A stretch of DNA of 23,570 nt, from NCBI GenBank assembly GCA_051453625.1, contig JBOZIK010000001.1, positions 26,588,191 through 26,611,760 on the forward strand, in the 5' to 3' direction. Made by a program: the position numbers and the translations under genes. Source of the stretch: Welwitschia mirabilis. Lineage: Eukaryota; Gnetophyta; Gnetopsida; Welwitschiales. Below, piece by piece: positions 10,200-19,713 of the stretch (positions are counted from its first letter, which is position 1; the number at the start of each line of letters is the position of its first letter). The notes below the pieces were generated by a model. That model ran no database searches. It was not told the origin of the DNA and saw only the letters and a program-made list of their open reading frames with translations.

Positions 10200-10880
10200 T
10201 AAAGGTTTCATGATGGTAAGTGAAGGAATAATTCTTGGTTATAAAATTTCTAAAAATGGGATTGAAAAAGTAAAAATAAAATTAAAATCATAAAAAAAAT
10301 AAAAACACCATATGAGTTTTGGGAAATAAGATCTTTCTTAGGGCATGTTGAACATTATAGAAGATTCATAGCAAACTTTAGTAAGATAGTAAACTCCTTA
10401 AATGAATTATTACAAAGGGTGTATGATTTAACTTCATTAAAGAATGTCAGAAATTATTTAAATAACTTAAGCAAAAATTGACAAAATCCCTTATTTTCTA
10501 AGGATCTAATTAGATAAAATCCTTTGCCATCATGACATATGCTTTAAGCTGTGCCATGAGAAGAATGTTAAGATAAATAGATAATGAAGGAAAACATATG
10601 TAGGTAAAAGTTTTCATGTAGCATAGAATAATTATCTAGTTATAGAAAAGATATGCTAGATGTTCTATATTCCCTATAGAAATTTAAATAAAATGTGTTA
10701 GTTTACCCAAGCAAAATCCATACAAAGCAATCTGTAATAAGATATCTTATAAATACAAAGGATATAAATTCTAGGATCATAAAATGAATTATATTGATGA
10801 AAGATTTCATATGGAAATAGTGGATAGGAAAGGAATTAAAAATGTGATAACTAATCAATTATTTAGGTTTAACTTTAAGA
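10200..10880 (+). pseudogene. gypsy RT thumb and RNase H, remnant
   Basis: After the RT core the reading is broken by many stops. Recognisable pieces are 'rsFLgH..hYRRFI' wording near 10330-10375 and a RNase H end near 10783-10870 reading MNYIDERFHMEIVDRKGIKN, then VITNQLFRF, corresponding to the 'W.lllqEFd.eI.dkkG.eN.vaDhLSR' end of gypsy RNase H. The D of 'aDHLSR' appears as N, a G-to-A type change. RNase H would degrade the RNA strand during reverse transcription. Confidence 0.6.
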
Positions 10881-10914
10881 AATTGAGAGAAGAATATAAA
10901 ATAAGATAAAACTT

Positions 10915-10988
10915 TCTATATGAGAGCTTATTAGAAATATCAAAGAGACCTTGATTTGCTAGCATTACAAATTACTTAGCAACTCTTG
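10915..10988 (+). pseudogene. Start of gypsy integrase region, cut off
   Basis: The piece reads YESLLEISKRP, a stop, then FASITNYLATL, like the 'E.LLai...PWyadIvNYLatg' linker just before the zinc-binding HHCC of Athila integrase. It stops in mid-domain at the edge of the minus-strand LTR starting at 10989, so the rest of integrase was separated by that insertion or deleted later. Confidence 0.55.
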
Positions 10989-12161
10989 TGTGAAGTATCT
11001 GAAATCCTAGAGAGGGTGTGAATAGGATTTAAAAATTAAATAAATAAATTCATGAGCTATCTTCAAAAATATTGAAACTGAAAAATATTTATACACATGA
11101 AATACAAAAACTAAATTAAAAGAAAGATAACTAAAAGCATAAAATACTAATGAAGATAGACACACAATTTATAGTGATTTAGGAAACCCCCTACTCCACT
11201 CTTAGCAATTAGCTTCTATCTAAGCCTGATCTAGATCTTTGTTAATCACTTTCCAAGTATTCTAGGTTTACCTATAAACTTTTACAATCACACTTTTTAG
11301 AGGCTCAGTCTCAACCTTTAGAAAGAATATTATTTGGTGATAACAGTATGCCATAATGCATAGATTCCACTAGATTTGAAGTACAATAATGATGGTACTA
11401 CATTACTTGAAATGATATCACAATCCACATATGTACAATCCAAACTAATTAATCAAGTATTGAGGATCACAAAAAGATGTTTGTTCATCTTTAGTTAAAT
11501 AGAAGATATGCCAAAAAGTTATACAGTGGTTTCGATGGATAACAAATATATAGGAGAAACATTTTAGGGTTTTACAAGTAAAATAGATTCTCTAATAGAT
11601 AAAAACAAGAGCCCAAACAGCTAGAAAAATCTCATTTTCATCATGATTGTTGACCCTTCAAAATGTTTGTTTGACCCGATCAAGTATCGTCACTGAAGTC
11701 AGTCATCCTCATATTCTTTCAATCAATCCAAGTATATTATGGCTCCATGTCTAGTTAACTCCTCATGGATAAATGCATAACAACATTTTTATCTAGTTGA
11801 TCCCTTAATCAGATAAGATGAAAATATTTTACTCCATACCTAGTGGACTCTCTGGGATTTAATCGATCCCTTGATGATCAGATGTGAAAAATTTATTATT
11901 TAGGTCTAGTTGATTCCTTAGAAATTTAGTTGACCCCTTTGTAATCTATTTTTTACACTTTATGATACAGATTTTGTTATCCCCTTAATAATTTGATCAA
12001 TCCCTTTAAAGGTATGAAATTTATCAAGTTCAATAAGATTTATGATAAAAGATTTTAGCTTCTAATCTATAAGGATTAATATTTTCTATATTGAATACAA
12101 CATATTTTGATAAAATAGAAAATGCTAGCTTGACATCAACTTGGAAAATTATAACTTAACA
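10989..12161 (-). repeat. Long LTR, Sirevirus-like, minus orientation
   Basis: The minus-strand start (12161 downward) reads TGTTAAGTTATAATTTTCC directly after a polypurine tract. The end (about 11035-10989) reads CCTATTCACACCCTCTCTAGG and stops at ...TTCACA, a CA terminus. The phrase 'CCTATTCAccccctCTAGG' near the LTR end is a hallmark I associate with plant Sireviruses. On the plus strand, 'ttatagtgatttaggaaacccc' near 11170 matches another conserved block of these LTRs. The LTR directly abuts gypsy integrase sequence at 10988, giving the insertion edge. No target-site duplication can be tested because the other element end is missing. Confidence 0.6.
11640..12015. repeat. Irregular array of 'gttgatcccttnat' phrases in the LTR
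   Basis: On the plus strand the phrase recurs at least seven times with changes, for example agttgatcccttaatcagat, aatcgatcccttgatgatca, agttgattccttagaaat, agttgacccctttgtaat and tgatcaatccctttaaagg. Spacing is about 20-60 bases. It looks like a decayed set of short repeats ('gtcgatcccctnat' type) within the LTR. Confidence 0.6.
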
Positions 12162-12176
12162 ATCTTTCCCTTTGAC
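12162..12176 (-). other. Polypurine tract of the Sirevirus-like element
   Basis: The minus strand reads CAAAGGGAAAGAT directly before the LTR start TGTTAAG. Preceded by 'catcaatgt', it closely matches the 'catcaatgccaaagggggagat-TGTTG' junction of SIRE/Maximus elements, where second-strand DNA synthesis starts. Confidence 0.65.
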
Positions 12177-12274
12177 ATTGATGGTAAACTATATTTAGTT
12201 AAAAATACTAATTGGAAAAACTCTACTTCAGATAATTCCCATTAAATTTTCAAAAGATTATTAAACATGTTTAT
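12177..12274 (-). other. 3' untranslated segment before the polypurine tract
   Basis: AT-rich sequence between the polypurine tract and the 423-N gap. On the plus strand 'ctaattggaaaaactctac' and 'ataattcccatt' resemble the region just upstream of the PPT in Sireviruses. No coding content is visible. Confidence 0.35.
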
Positions 12275-12697
12275 NNNNNNNNNNNNNNNNNNNNNNNNNN
12301 NNNNNNNNNNNNNNNNNNNNNNNNNNNNNNNNNNNNNNNNNNNNNNNNNNNNNNNNNNNNNNNNNNNNNNNNNNNNNNNNNNNNNNNNNNNNNNNNNNNN
12401 NNNNNNNNNNNNNNNNNNNNNNNNNNNNNNNNNNNNNNNNNNNNNNNNNNNNNNNNNNNNNNNNNNNNNNNNNNNNNNNNNNNNNNNNNNNNNNNNNNNN
12501 NNNNNNNNNNNNNNNNNNNNNNNNNNNNNNNNNNNNNNNNNNNNNNNNNNNNNNNNNNNNNNNNNNNNNNNNNNNNNNNNNNNNNNNNNNNNNNNNNNNN
12601 NNNNNNNNNNNNNNNNNNNNNNNNNNNNNNNNNNNNNNNNNNNNNNNNNNNNNNNNNNNNNNNNNNNNNNNNNNNNNNNNNNNNNNNNNNNNNNNNN
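12275..12697. other. Assembly gap, 423 N
   Basis: 423 N between the 3' untranslated segment and the C-terminal end of the minus-strand extra ORF. The odd length suggests an estimated size. Confidence 0.95.
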
Positions 12698-13202
12698 TCT
12701 TCTTCTTTTTCTTGAGATTCTTCTTTAGAATCTAGGTCTCATTCCTCTTTCTCTTCTTTGATTACCTTCTAAGCAAGCCTATCGACTTCCTCAGAATTGT
12801 CTGCTACCTTGTACCCAGCTATAATTAGAACCTCTTTTATGTGCTTGGTGGAAAAATCCAATCTCTTCAAGTATGAAAGAATCTCTTTAGGTGAGGCTTG
12901 TTTAGAAGAAGGAGACTTGGTAGATTTTTTAGATCCAACAAAAATATGCATGTGGGAGAAGATTGTATGCCCAATGGTAGACATTTGATTTAAAGATTCT
13001 AACTGTGGATGCAACTAGAATCTAAAGTAACAACAGATATTATAATCAAAACTAAGGAAGGAAGATCCCTAGTCTTATGATACTCTAACTGTGAAATCAT
13101 ATTTTTTAGCATAATGACAGGGGCATTGATAGAATGAATAGTTTTCACCAAATACAACAAATAAGTTCTATAGTTGGAGGTCTCATCACGATAACCCACC
13201 AA
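12698..13202 (-). pseudogene. Extra ORF, C-terminal half; plant transposon-protein-like
   Basis: Two overlapping minus frames form one broken protein. The upstream piece (13202-13003) reads YRDETSNYRTYLLYLVKTIH, then INAPVIMLKNMI, then RDLPSLVLII, similar to the 'hhihgrkin.p.iil.hM....k..LPygmLlt.if' section of the plant 'putative transposon protein' family (Pfam PF20167, as I recall it). A single-base frame change near 13010 leads into HPQLESLNQMSTIGHTIF, then a Lys/Ser stretch and a helical segment (YLKRLDFSTKHIKEVLIIAG). It ends in a Glu/Lys-rich tail near 12740-12698 with stops. Its place between pol and the 3' LTR matches the env-like or extra ORF slot of Sireviruses. Its role is unknown; an ordinary host gene fragment is the main alternative. 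Confidence 0.45.
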
Positions 13203-13218
13203 AGGTAAGAAATTACAA

Positions 13219-14208
13219 NNNNNNNNNNNNNNNNNNNNNNNNNNNNNNNNNNNNNNNNNNNNNNNNNNNNNNNNNNNNNNNNNNNNNNNNNNNNNNNNNN
13301 NNNNNNNNNNNNNNNNNNNNNNNNNNNNNNNNNNNNNNNNNNNNNNNNNNNNNNNNNNNNNNNNNNNNNNNNNNNNNNNNNNNNNNNNNNNNNNNNNNNN
13401 NNNNNNNNNNNNNNNNNNNNNNNNNNNNNNNNNNNNNNNNNNNNNNNNNNNNNNNNNNNNNNNNNNNNNNNNNNNNNNNNNNNNNNNNNNNNNNNNNNNN
13501 NNNNNNNNNNNNNNNNNNNNNNNNNNNNNNNNNNNNNNNNNNNNNNNNNNNNNNNNNNNNNNNNNNNNNNNNNNNNNNNNNNNNNNNNNNNNNNNNNNNN
13601 NNNNNNNNNNNNNNNNNNNNNNNNNNNNNNNNNNNNNNNNNNNNNNNNNNNNNNNNNNNNNNNNNNNNNNNNNNNNNNNNNNNNNNNNNNNNNNNNNNNN
13701 NNNNNNNNNNNNNNNNNNNNNNNNNNNNNNNNNNNNNNNNNNNNNNNNNNNNNNNNNNNNNNNNNNNNNNNNNNNNNNNNNNNNNNNNNNNNNNNNNNNN
13801 NNNNNNNNNNNNNNNNNNNNNNNNNNNNNNNNNNNNNNNNNNNNNNNNNNNNNNNNNNNNNNNNNNNNNNNNNNNNNNNNNNNNNNNNNNNNNNNNNNNN
13901 NNNNNNNNNNNNNNNNNNNNNNNNNNNNNNNNNNNNNNNNNNNNNNNNNNNNNNNNNNNNNNNNNNNNNNNNNNNNNNNNNNNNNNNNNNNNNNNNNNNN
14001 NNNNNNNNNNNNNNNNNNNNNNNNNNNNNNNNNNNNNNNNNNNNNNNNNNNNNNNNNNNNNNNNNNNNNNNNNNNNNNNNNNNNNNNNNNNNNNNNNNNN
14101 NNNNNNNNNNNNNNNNNNNNNNNNNNNNNNNNNNNNNNNNNNNNNNNNNNNNNNNNNNNNNNNNNNNNNNNNNNNNNNNNNNNNNNNNNNNNNNNNNNNN
14201 NNNNNNNN
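13219..14208. other. Assembly gap, 990 N
   Basis: 990 N inside the extra ORF. The domain would need only about 100-150 residues between the two visible halves, so the gap is larger than the ORF alone requires, or it holds other sequence. Confidence 0.95.
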
Positions 14209-14560
14209 GGGAGATTTTTGAGGGAGTAATGATATCTATAGTAACTCTAATCTTTCTTCCCAAAATAAGGGTTGTTAGGGTAAAAGAGTTAGCATTACAA
14301 TAAAACATGTAAGTGAGGAAAGGATAGGCTGACCCTGATACATTAAGAAATAAGATAAATCAAGCCCATTCAAGAGACTTGCCAATTTATAAGTTCCCTT
14401 AGCTCTCCAAAAGTAATAGGCCTTTCTTGGCAGATAAGTTTCTTCTCAAACTTCTTTGATAACCTGTCTAAGATCTCATCAAATATTCCATAGTAAAAAC
14501 ACCCTAGATCTTTGCTTGTTGACTTCTTTTGATGCCTTCTTGAGGGATCCTCTATTATTA
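14209..14560 (-). pseudogene. Extra ORF, N-terminal half; plant transposon-protein-like
   Basis: On the minus strand the first piece (about 14490-14375) reads FDEILDRLSKKFEKKLICQE, then RPITFGELRELINWQVS and a TGA stop. After a frame change the next (about 14330-14209) reads GSAYPFLTYMFYCNANSF, then GRKIRVTIDIITPSKI, running into the gap. This matches the order of the plant transposon-protein domain: 'F....f.ERPid...l', then 'ayp.LVr.FYaNl', then a 'vrG..i.it...i' strand. Similarity is by recalled wording only. Further upstream (14560-14500) is a Lys/Arg-rich piece. No start codon can be chosen with confidence. Confidence 0.45.
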
Positions 14561-14740
14561 AAATCGCATGACACTTCTTAAAGATAATAAAACTTGAGAG
14601 AGATAGCTAGATCTAAAGGAGATATGCAGACAGATGTGAATGAAAAAGGTTAGGGCTCCATATGATTTTATAAAGGGGATCGATCAAGTTGGATTTGAGA
14701 AAAAAATCGAGTCCACCACCTTAACTTCCACACTATAGCC

Positions 14741-16020
14741 TACGGGTCCACTGCATAAAATTAGATGAAAATATTAAACATTTATCATAAGAAATAAACT
14801 ACATAAAATAAAAAGAAAGAACATCACTAGAGCATAAATAAAATTATCAAAAGTAAGTGAAATAATATCATGATTATAGGATAAAGGAAAGAAAATTTAA
14901 AACTAAATAAGGCATAATAATTTTCAATCTAAATTTCAATAAGTTTAATCAAAAGTTTACTCAAAAATTTTTGGCCATTATAAAGTAATAAATGCATATA
15001 CCAAGGGAATAGTAGAAATAAATCTACTTAATTTAGAAGAGACATACATTATAAATGGATTTAGGTAAAAGATATATAATAAGAAACTTCATTATTGACA
15101 AATATTAAAGATCCTCAAAGGGTCAAAAAGGTGATTATAATTCTTTAAAATAAATGATATTTGACCTTTTTATACTAAGGATTATAAGAAATTTAAATTA
15201 AAAGATAATGCTAACATAAGTTACAAGGATTAAGTATTTAATAAAGAAATAAATAATATTAATTAAATAACTAAGATTATTGCATAATTAAAAGGATTAA
15301 AGAAATTACAAAGGTTTTCCTTTTTTTAATGAAATCCTTGGATTATATAACACAAAAAAATTAATTATCTTTGAAAGATTTATTTTAAAACTTATCAAGG
15401 CTTTATGAATACTAAATATAAGTGTGTTTTTCTAAATAATTTGACCTTTTGTACCTTTTACATCCAATGATCAAAGAAATATTCTATTAAATGTTTTTAA
15501 TTCTTGTAAAGTTTAGATCTAACTTTATTATAACAATTCTAAAACTAAGCATGTTTAAATAACTTTAAATTAAAATGTTCTTGGTTTACGTGCTATATAT
15601 TACATTGATAAATAATTTATAACTAAACTACAAAATAGTTTTATGAAAATATTAAAAAAACCTAAATTTTAAATTAAGCAATAAAGTACAATGTCAATGA
15701 TAAAGAAAAGTGCAGTGGCAGACTTAATTTTAAGGGATTTCATTTAGATGTCAACACAGTGCTTTTAATTTAGTTCAAAAGCCATAATCTGATTTCTAAA
15801 AATGGATTTAGTTTCCTATTGCAGTAATGTAATTGTTCACTTCTTTAATTCTCGCTTGTTTAAGTGATAATATAAGAATGAATTTAAGCTAGGACTTAAA
15901 TCAAAATCAACTATAGTTGATATTTCAAGATTTAGAAGACATACAGCTCAAAAGCAATAATTCTAAAAAAATTTCCAAGAAAGAATCACCTTCTTGTGTT
16001 CTCTATTAAATAAACTTAAA
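14741..16020. other. AT-rich DNA, no gene recognised
   Basis: About 1.3 kb of very AT-rich sequence with stops in all frames. It lies where the pol gene of the minus-strand copia element or the rest of the gypsy integrase might be expected, but I can find motifs of neither. Confidence 0.45.
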
Positions 16021-16420
16021 TATGCACCTTGTTTCAGATGTTTTGGTTCTTCCACAAGGTCCTTCATTCATCTCTGTATCTTTTTCCTTTTGTAGGTAGT
16101 CACAGTCTTCTTCTACCTTTACAAACTATCCTTGTAGCAAAGGAAAAACTTCATACACCTCCAATTCTCTGTCTCCTTTTGATCTTTACTTGTACTATGA
16201 TGTTGCCTCAAAATTTCTCCCTTTTCTTATTTCTGAATTAGAACTTTAAGCTCTTATGACTTGTATAAAATATCTCTTTTTTTAATCAACCACCATTTTC
16301 CTTGTACTTAGTATGAATTATCTTAAGTATAAGCCTTGAAACAGAATGCCTTTATTTCAAATTTGGTAGATGATTTGGTTGCCAAATGATCACATTCGAT
16401 TTCAAAGAAAAATAGAGAAT
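16021..16420. other. Pyrimidine-rich block and copia flank, unassigned
   Basis: 16029-16241 is open on the plus strand for 70 codons, but the product is only a run of hydrophobic and Leu/Phe-rich residues, as expected from a pyrimidine-rich strand. It also contains ttccttttgtag, a splice-acceptor-like string near 16085-16096. The rest up to 16420 is AT-rich flank of the copia element. No target-site duplication matching 21948 onward could be made out. Confidence 0.25.
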
Positions 16421-16620
16421 TGTGATTACCAGAATTTTGTGTTGAATATTATAATTAATTTCTAGAATATTTCTTTTCCTAATTCTAAGATTAGATTAAC
16501 TTAATTTTAAAATCTATAATATATTATTTTCTTTTATGTAAACTTCTCAAGCCTATAAGAAAGGGCTCATGTAATTGTTATCAAATCAATGGAAATACAG
16601 AATTCCCTTAGAAAATAACA
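16421..16620 (+). repeat. 5' LTR of the Ty1/copia element
   Basis: It begins TGTGATTACCAG and ends AAAATAACA with a CA terminus directly before the PBS. It aligns with 21753-21947 through blocks such as agattagattaactt and gtaattgttatcaaat. The start could be 16421 or 16423. A TATA-like box, CCTATAAGAAAGGG, lies at about 16552-16565. Confidence 0.85.
16552..16565 (+). promoter_or_regulatory. TATA-like box of the 5' LTR
   Basis: CCTATAAGAAAGGGC in the LTR, followed by 'gtaattgttatcaaatcaat', which would fall in R/U5. The matching site in the 3' LTR (21880-21886, TATAATA) has changed. The placement is typical; activity is inference. Confidence 0.4.
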
Positions 16621-16633
16621 TCGTATCAAAGCC
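16621..16633 (+). other. Primer binding site, initiator tRNA-Met type
   Basis: TCGTATCAAAGCC differs at two positions from TGGTATCAGAGCC, the site complementary to the 3' end of plant initiator tRNA-Met used by most plant copia elements. It immediately follows the LTR terminus. Confidence 0.85.
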
Positions 16634-17566
16634 ATTCTATCAATCTTATGATTCCATTCCTATATCATTGATTCTAGTTCCTATTCCACCCTAGACCTCT
16701 TTTGTTTCCTCCATCTAACACTACTTATTGCCATTGTAATGATACCATTCATCTACTCTCCCTTCTTCATGATCAATGCCTATCATATCCCACTCCTCAT
16801 ACTTTCTCTACTTTATTAAGATCTACTACTATCACTCACATTCTCTTCATAGCCCAAAGACACACACTTCATGCTTTTCGCTTTATTATAGATGCAAGTT
16901 AAGCCTACCATGCCATCAGAGTCATCAAACTTTGAGCCATCACAAGTGGATATCCAACCTGTAATTTCACTAACCAATGTAGCAATACCACTATAGGATC
17001 CCTCAGGATTAGGAATAGTATCACTATCAACAACGTTATTGGTGGAGATCCCATCGTTGCTAGTGATGCCACCTCCCACTGAAAGCCCATGCAGTAAGAA
17101 GTTACTTATGGTGATCCCTCCATTACAATCCTTACTGTTGCCACTATCACCCAAGGGAAAGAGCCCTTTGAAGGAAAAAAAGCCCATGAAAGAGATCTCT
17201 AAAGGTGAAAATGTCCACAAAAACTTCTACTATGTTTTTTGTATCAGTTCTTGCCTCACTTGCTTTCATCGTTACTTCTACCTTCCACTTATTTATCTTT
17301 ATTTGAATTTTAAATGATGGATCATTGCTTATTTTGAATTCATTCAATTAATCCATTATGTCCATTTTGCATATCGATTGTGTAACTACCCTTAGTCTAG
17401 TATGGTTTAGTCTATTTCTAAGTCTCAATGGCATTCACAATTATTGCTACTAACTTAATCCCTCTCTAGCTCTGCCAAACCATGTCAATCAAATTATTAT
17501 GTCTATTGTTGCATAGTAACTTTGTGACTATCCCTATTCTACTCTTTGAGTATGGATTCATTTTAA
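16634..17566 (+). other. Long leader between PBS and gag, with a distinct block
   Basis: About 930 bases separate the PBS from the recognisable gag, longer than usual for compact copia elements. The first part is pyrimidine-rich. The block at about 16895-17220 is richer in GC, has few stops on either strand (the minus strand is open for 405 bases, 17220-16816), and on the plus strand reads as Pro/Ser/Leu-rich text ending in a Lys-rich stretch. I recognise no family in it. It could be a poorly conserved Gag N-terminus, since the plus frame there is the gag frame, or captured host sequence. 17320-17566 is AT-rich with stops. Confidence 0.4.
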
Positions 17567-18360
17567 ATGAACAAATTTAAAATTATTAGGCATACTGCCA
17601 CAATTTTATATGGAACCAATTATAATTTATGGTCCTTAATACTAAAAATTTTCTTAATGGATGCAAAGTATGATGCAATTTTTACTAGTGCAGTTACTAC
17701 ACCAATTCAAGGAAAAGATGAATCTGCTACTAAATTTGCTGACATACTTGATGATTGGGATAGTAAAAATCATTAAATCATCACATGGTTTCACAATTTC
17801 TCTACACCATCCATTCACATTTAGTTTACTGATTATGACATCACTAAAGAAATCTGGCATTTTTTAGCAAATTAGTACTAGACTACCAGCTTGACACACC
17901 ACTATTAATTATGGACTCTCCTTTATAATATCAAATAGGTTCCTGATTAGTCTATGAATGAATTTCTTACTCAGGTTCATCCTATCTAGAATTAATTATC
18001 TTAGGCCAAAATTAGTGAATATTATCTGCATCTCATTCAAATCTTAATGGCACTTCAACCAGAATATGAGGCTATCAGATCTATTTTATTACATCATAAT
18101 CCATTTCCTATCTTGTATGCTGCTATTCAAGAAATCATTTTTGAGGAGATGCATTTTAATTAGGGTAAAACCTCTCAGTCTAAAGCAGCTCTTACTACCA
18201 CTTATTCTAGATCATCTAATCAGAGATCTAAAGCTTTTTCATGTAAGAATTATAATCAAAATGATTATAGTCTTGCTAATTATCCTATTGTAGAATTTAG
18301 ATATTATCATAGACTTGGGCATATCCTACAGCATTGTCCTACTCAATCTCCTTGACCACA
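17567..18360 (+). pseudogene. copia gag remnant with ruined zinc knuckle
   Basis: The ATG at 17567 opens a 69-codon piece containing LYGTNYNLWSLILKIFL, the 'L.g.NY..W...m..fL' start of the copia gag domain (UBN2/Retrotran_gag family). The same frame continues, interrupted by about eleven stops, through DYDITKEIW (about 17837-17863) and MALQPEYEAIRSILL (about 18048-18092) to a CCHC knuckle at 18296-18337. The knuckle reads FRYYHRLGHILQHC: the last His and Cys are kept, but the first two Cys have become Phe and Tyr. A TGA follows shortly. Gag would form the particle and bind element RNA. Most stops fall where Gln is usual. Confidence 0.8.
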
Positions 18361-18419
18361 TGATGGATTTTCCAAATCTTATGCCATCTTAAAGCCTAAC
18401 ACTTTCCATGTTGTTGCTA

Positions 18420-18690
18420 TTATTACTAAGGATTCTACTTTACTTCCACTACAACATGAGATATTGAGGCTCTTCTTAAATAATTCATTGCTTTCAATTC
18501 TTCATCTACCATGTCTGGTACCTTAAGTAACTCTTCTAGGCTCTTTGGCTTTGCATGTTATAATCACATAACTACTAACCCTGATATCTTATCTCAAAAA
18601 ATACCAGTTACATCCTGGTCACCTATACATATAGCTAATAATATGAAAATACTTATCACTCATACTAGTTATGCCTATACCCCCTCATCT
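18420..18690 (+). pseudogene. copia aspartic protease, catalytic motif lost
   Basis: After a frame change near 18490, the frame from 18511 to 18690 is open for 60 codons and reads SSRLFGFACYNHITTNPD, then WSPIHIAN. In this plant lineage the motif before C-x-NH-(M/I)-T is a catalytic Asp followed by Ser. Here the Asp codon is GGC (Gly, 18547-18549) and the Ser codon is TTT (Phe, 18550-18552), so the protease cannot work. In a live element it would process the single Gag-Pol polyprotein. Another one-base frame change near 18681 leads into the next segment. Confidence 0.75.
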
Positions 18691-19713
18691 TAGTCTTTCT
18701 GATATTTATTATGTTCTAAACTTAACTTTAAACCTTATTTCTATTGGAAAACTATATGAACAAGTACTAAATATTGTCTTTTCTCATTTTTATTATTAGG
18801 TTGAAGATCCATAGATAGGCTAGATTCTTAGGATGGATTACAAAGTGGGAAGATTATTTGAGCTCCATTCTTTATGTCTTCCTCAGAGACTTATCTCTGT
18901 AGCTATCACAACCTTGTCTATCTATCAGTGATACCTTCATCTTAGTTACGGCTATGTTAGTAAACTTTAATATTTACTTTCTCATGATTTATTAGGTTTT
19001 ACTAAATTTTAGTCTTTTCATTGTATTCATTGCCAACTTGGCAAACAATTAGTTATGTCTTTTATTACTAGTAATTCTATTTTAAATATTCCATGTGCAC
19101 TTATTCACTTTAATATTTGAAACCCTTTTCCTATTACTTCAATGAATGGTTATCATCACTTTGTAATATTCATTAATAATTTTTTTCATTTACTTGGATA
19201 TACTTTTTGAAATATTGGTCTAAGTTATCTTAAGTTTACATTAATCTTACCTTGATGATTAAAATTTAGTTTTTTCATAAAATTAAAATTATTTACACTA
19301 ACAATGTCATGGAATTTAAGAAATTCTCTTTGATTTGCTTTCTCAATCAATGGGGTATTATTGTCCAGTGGTCTTGTTCTGGTACCCCTCAATAAAATGA
19401 ATGGATGAATCATAAACATTGTTATATCCTAACTCTATTCACAATCTTCTTACTTCATTCCCTAAATAATTCTGAAAAGAAGAAACTCTCACTACTATCT
19501 TTACCATCAATCATAACCCTACCTTGGTTTTTAATAATCTCTCTTCTTATGAAAAACTATTCAATAGATCACATGTTTACTCACTGCTTAAACTTTTTGA
19601 ATGTACTTGTTTTTGTCCTTTTTCAACCTCATAAACATATCAAATTAGAAAATCATGTTCATTTATGTTGTCTTTTAGGTTATGGAATAGAGCATAAAGG
19701 GTATAGATGTTAG
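18683..19713 (+). pseudogene. copia integrase, all three catalytic acids changed
   Basis: The segment starts LSDIYYVLNLTLNLISIG, continues through GRLFELHSL, and reaches the zinc-binding part: first His at 18938-18940 kept, second His now Tyr (18953-18955), and C-x2-C kept (CIHC, 19022-19033). In the catalytic core the first Asp position is Asn (AAT, 19112-19114, before a TGA where Trp is usual), the second is Asn (AAC, 19300-19302, in IYTNNVMEF), and the Glu position near 19405 is also Asn. After a frame change at 19200-19290, a 102-codon piece (19405-19713) carries FVLFQPHKHIKLENHVHLC and LGYGIEHKGYRC, the conserved C-terminal part of copia integrase. The enzyme would insert the DNA copy; this one is inactive. 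Confidence 0.8.

Larger units (their letters stand above)
7612..10988 (+). mobile_element. Decayed Ty3/gypsy retrotransposon, Athila/Tat-like, truncated
   Basis: Domains appear in gypsy order on the plus strand: gag, protease remnant, reverse transcriptase, RNase H, then the start of the integrase region. There is no chromodomain or 3' LTR, because the element stops at 10988 where a minus-strand Sirevirus-like LTR begins. The RT reads DGYSGYNQ, then a LPFGLCN-type motif, then VFMDDF, the wording typical of the plant Athila/Tat branch. Stops and frame changes are numerous, so no protein can be made. A 5' LTR is not recognisable. The integrase remainder is not found elsewhere in the window. Confidence 0.75.
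10989..14560 (-). mobile_element. 3' part of a Sirevirus-like Ty1/copia element
   Basis: Read on the minus strand the order is: broken extra ORF (14560 to 12698), AT-rich 3' untranslated segment, polypurine tract (12176-12162), then a long LTR (12161-10989). No gag, pol or 5' LTR is recognisable to the right, so only the 3' part remains or can be seen. A long LTR of about 1.2 kb and an extra ORF between pol and the 3' LTR are typical of the Sirevirus (SIRE1/Maximus) genus. The family call rests on sequence wording at the LTR ends. Two large gaps (423 and 990 N) lie inside. Confidence 0.55.

Noticed and set aside
12267-12728. Apparent long plus-strand frame across the 423-N gap
   Set aside because: Nearly all of it is N; only the ends are real sequence, and these do not form a gene.
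13145-14308. Apparent 387-codon minus-strand ORF across the 990-N gap
   Set aside because: The frame is joined only through N. The visible C-terminal half continues in a different frame, so it is treated as two broken halves.
16029-16241. 70-codon hydrophobic plus frame, membrane-protein-like
   Set aside because: The strand is pyrimidine-rich, which alone gives Leu/Phe/Ser-rich text. There is no signal, motif or ATG context that supports a gene.
19225-19419. Minus-strand 64-codon frame within the copia integrase
   Set aside because: Antisense shadow of clear integrase sequence on the plus strand.
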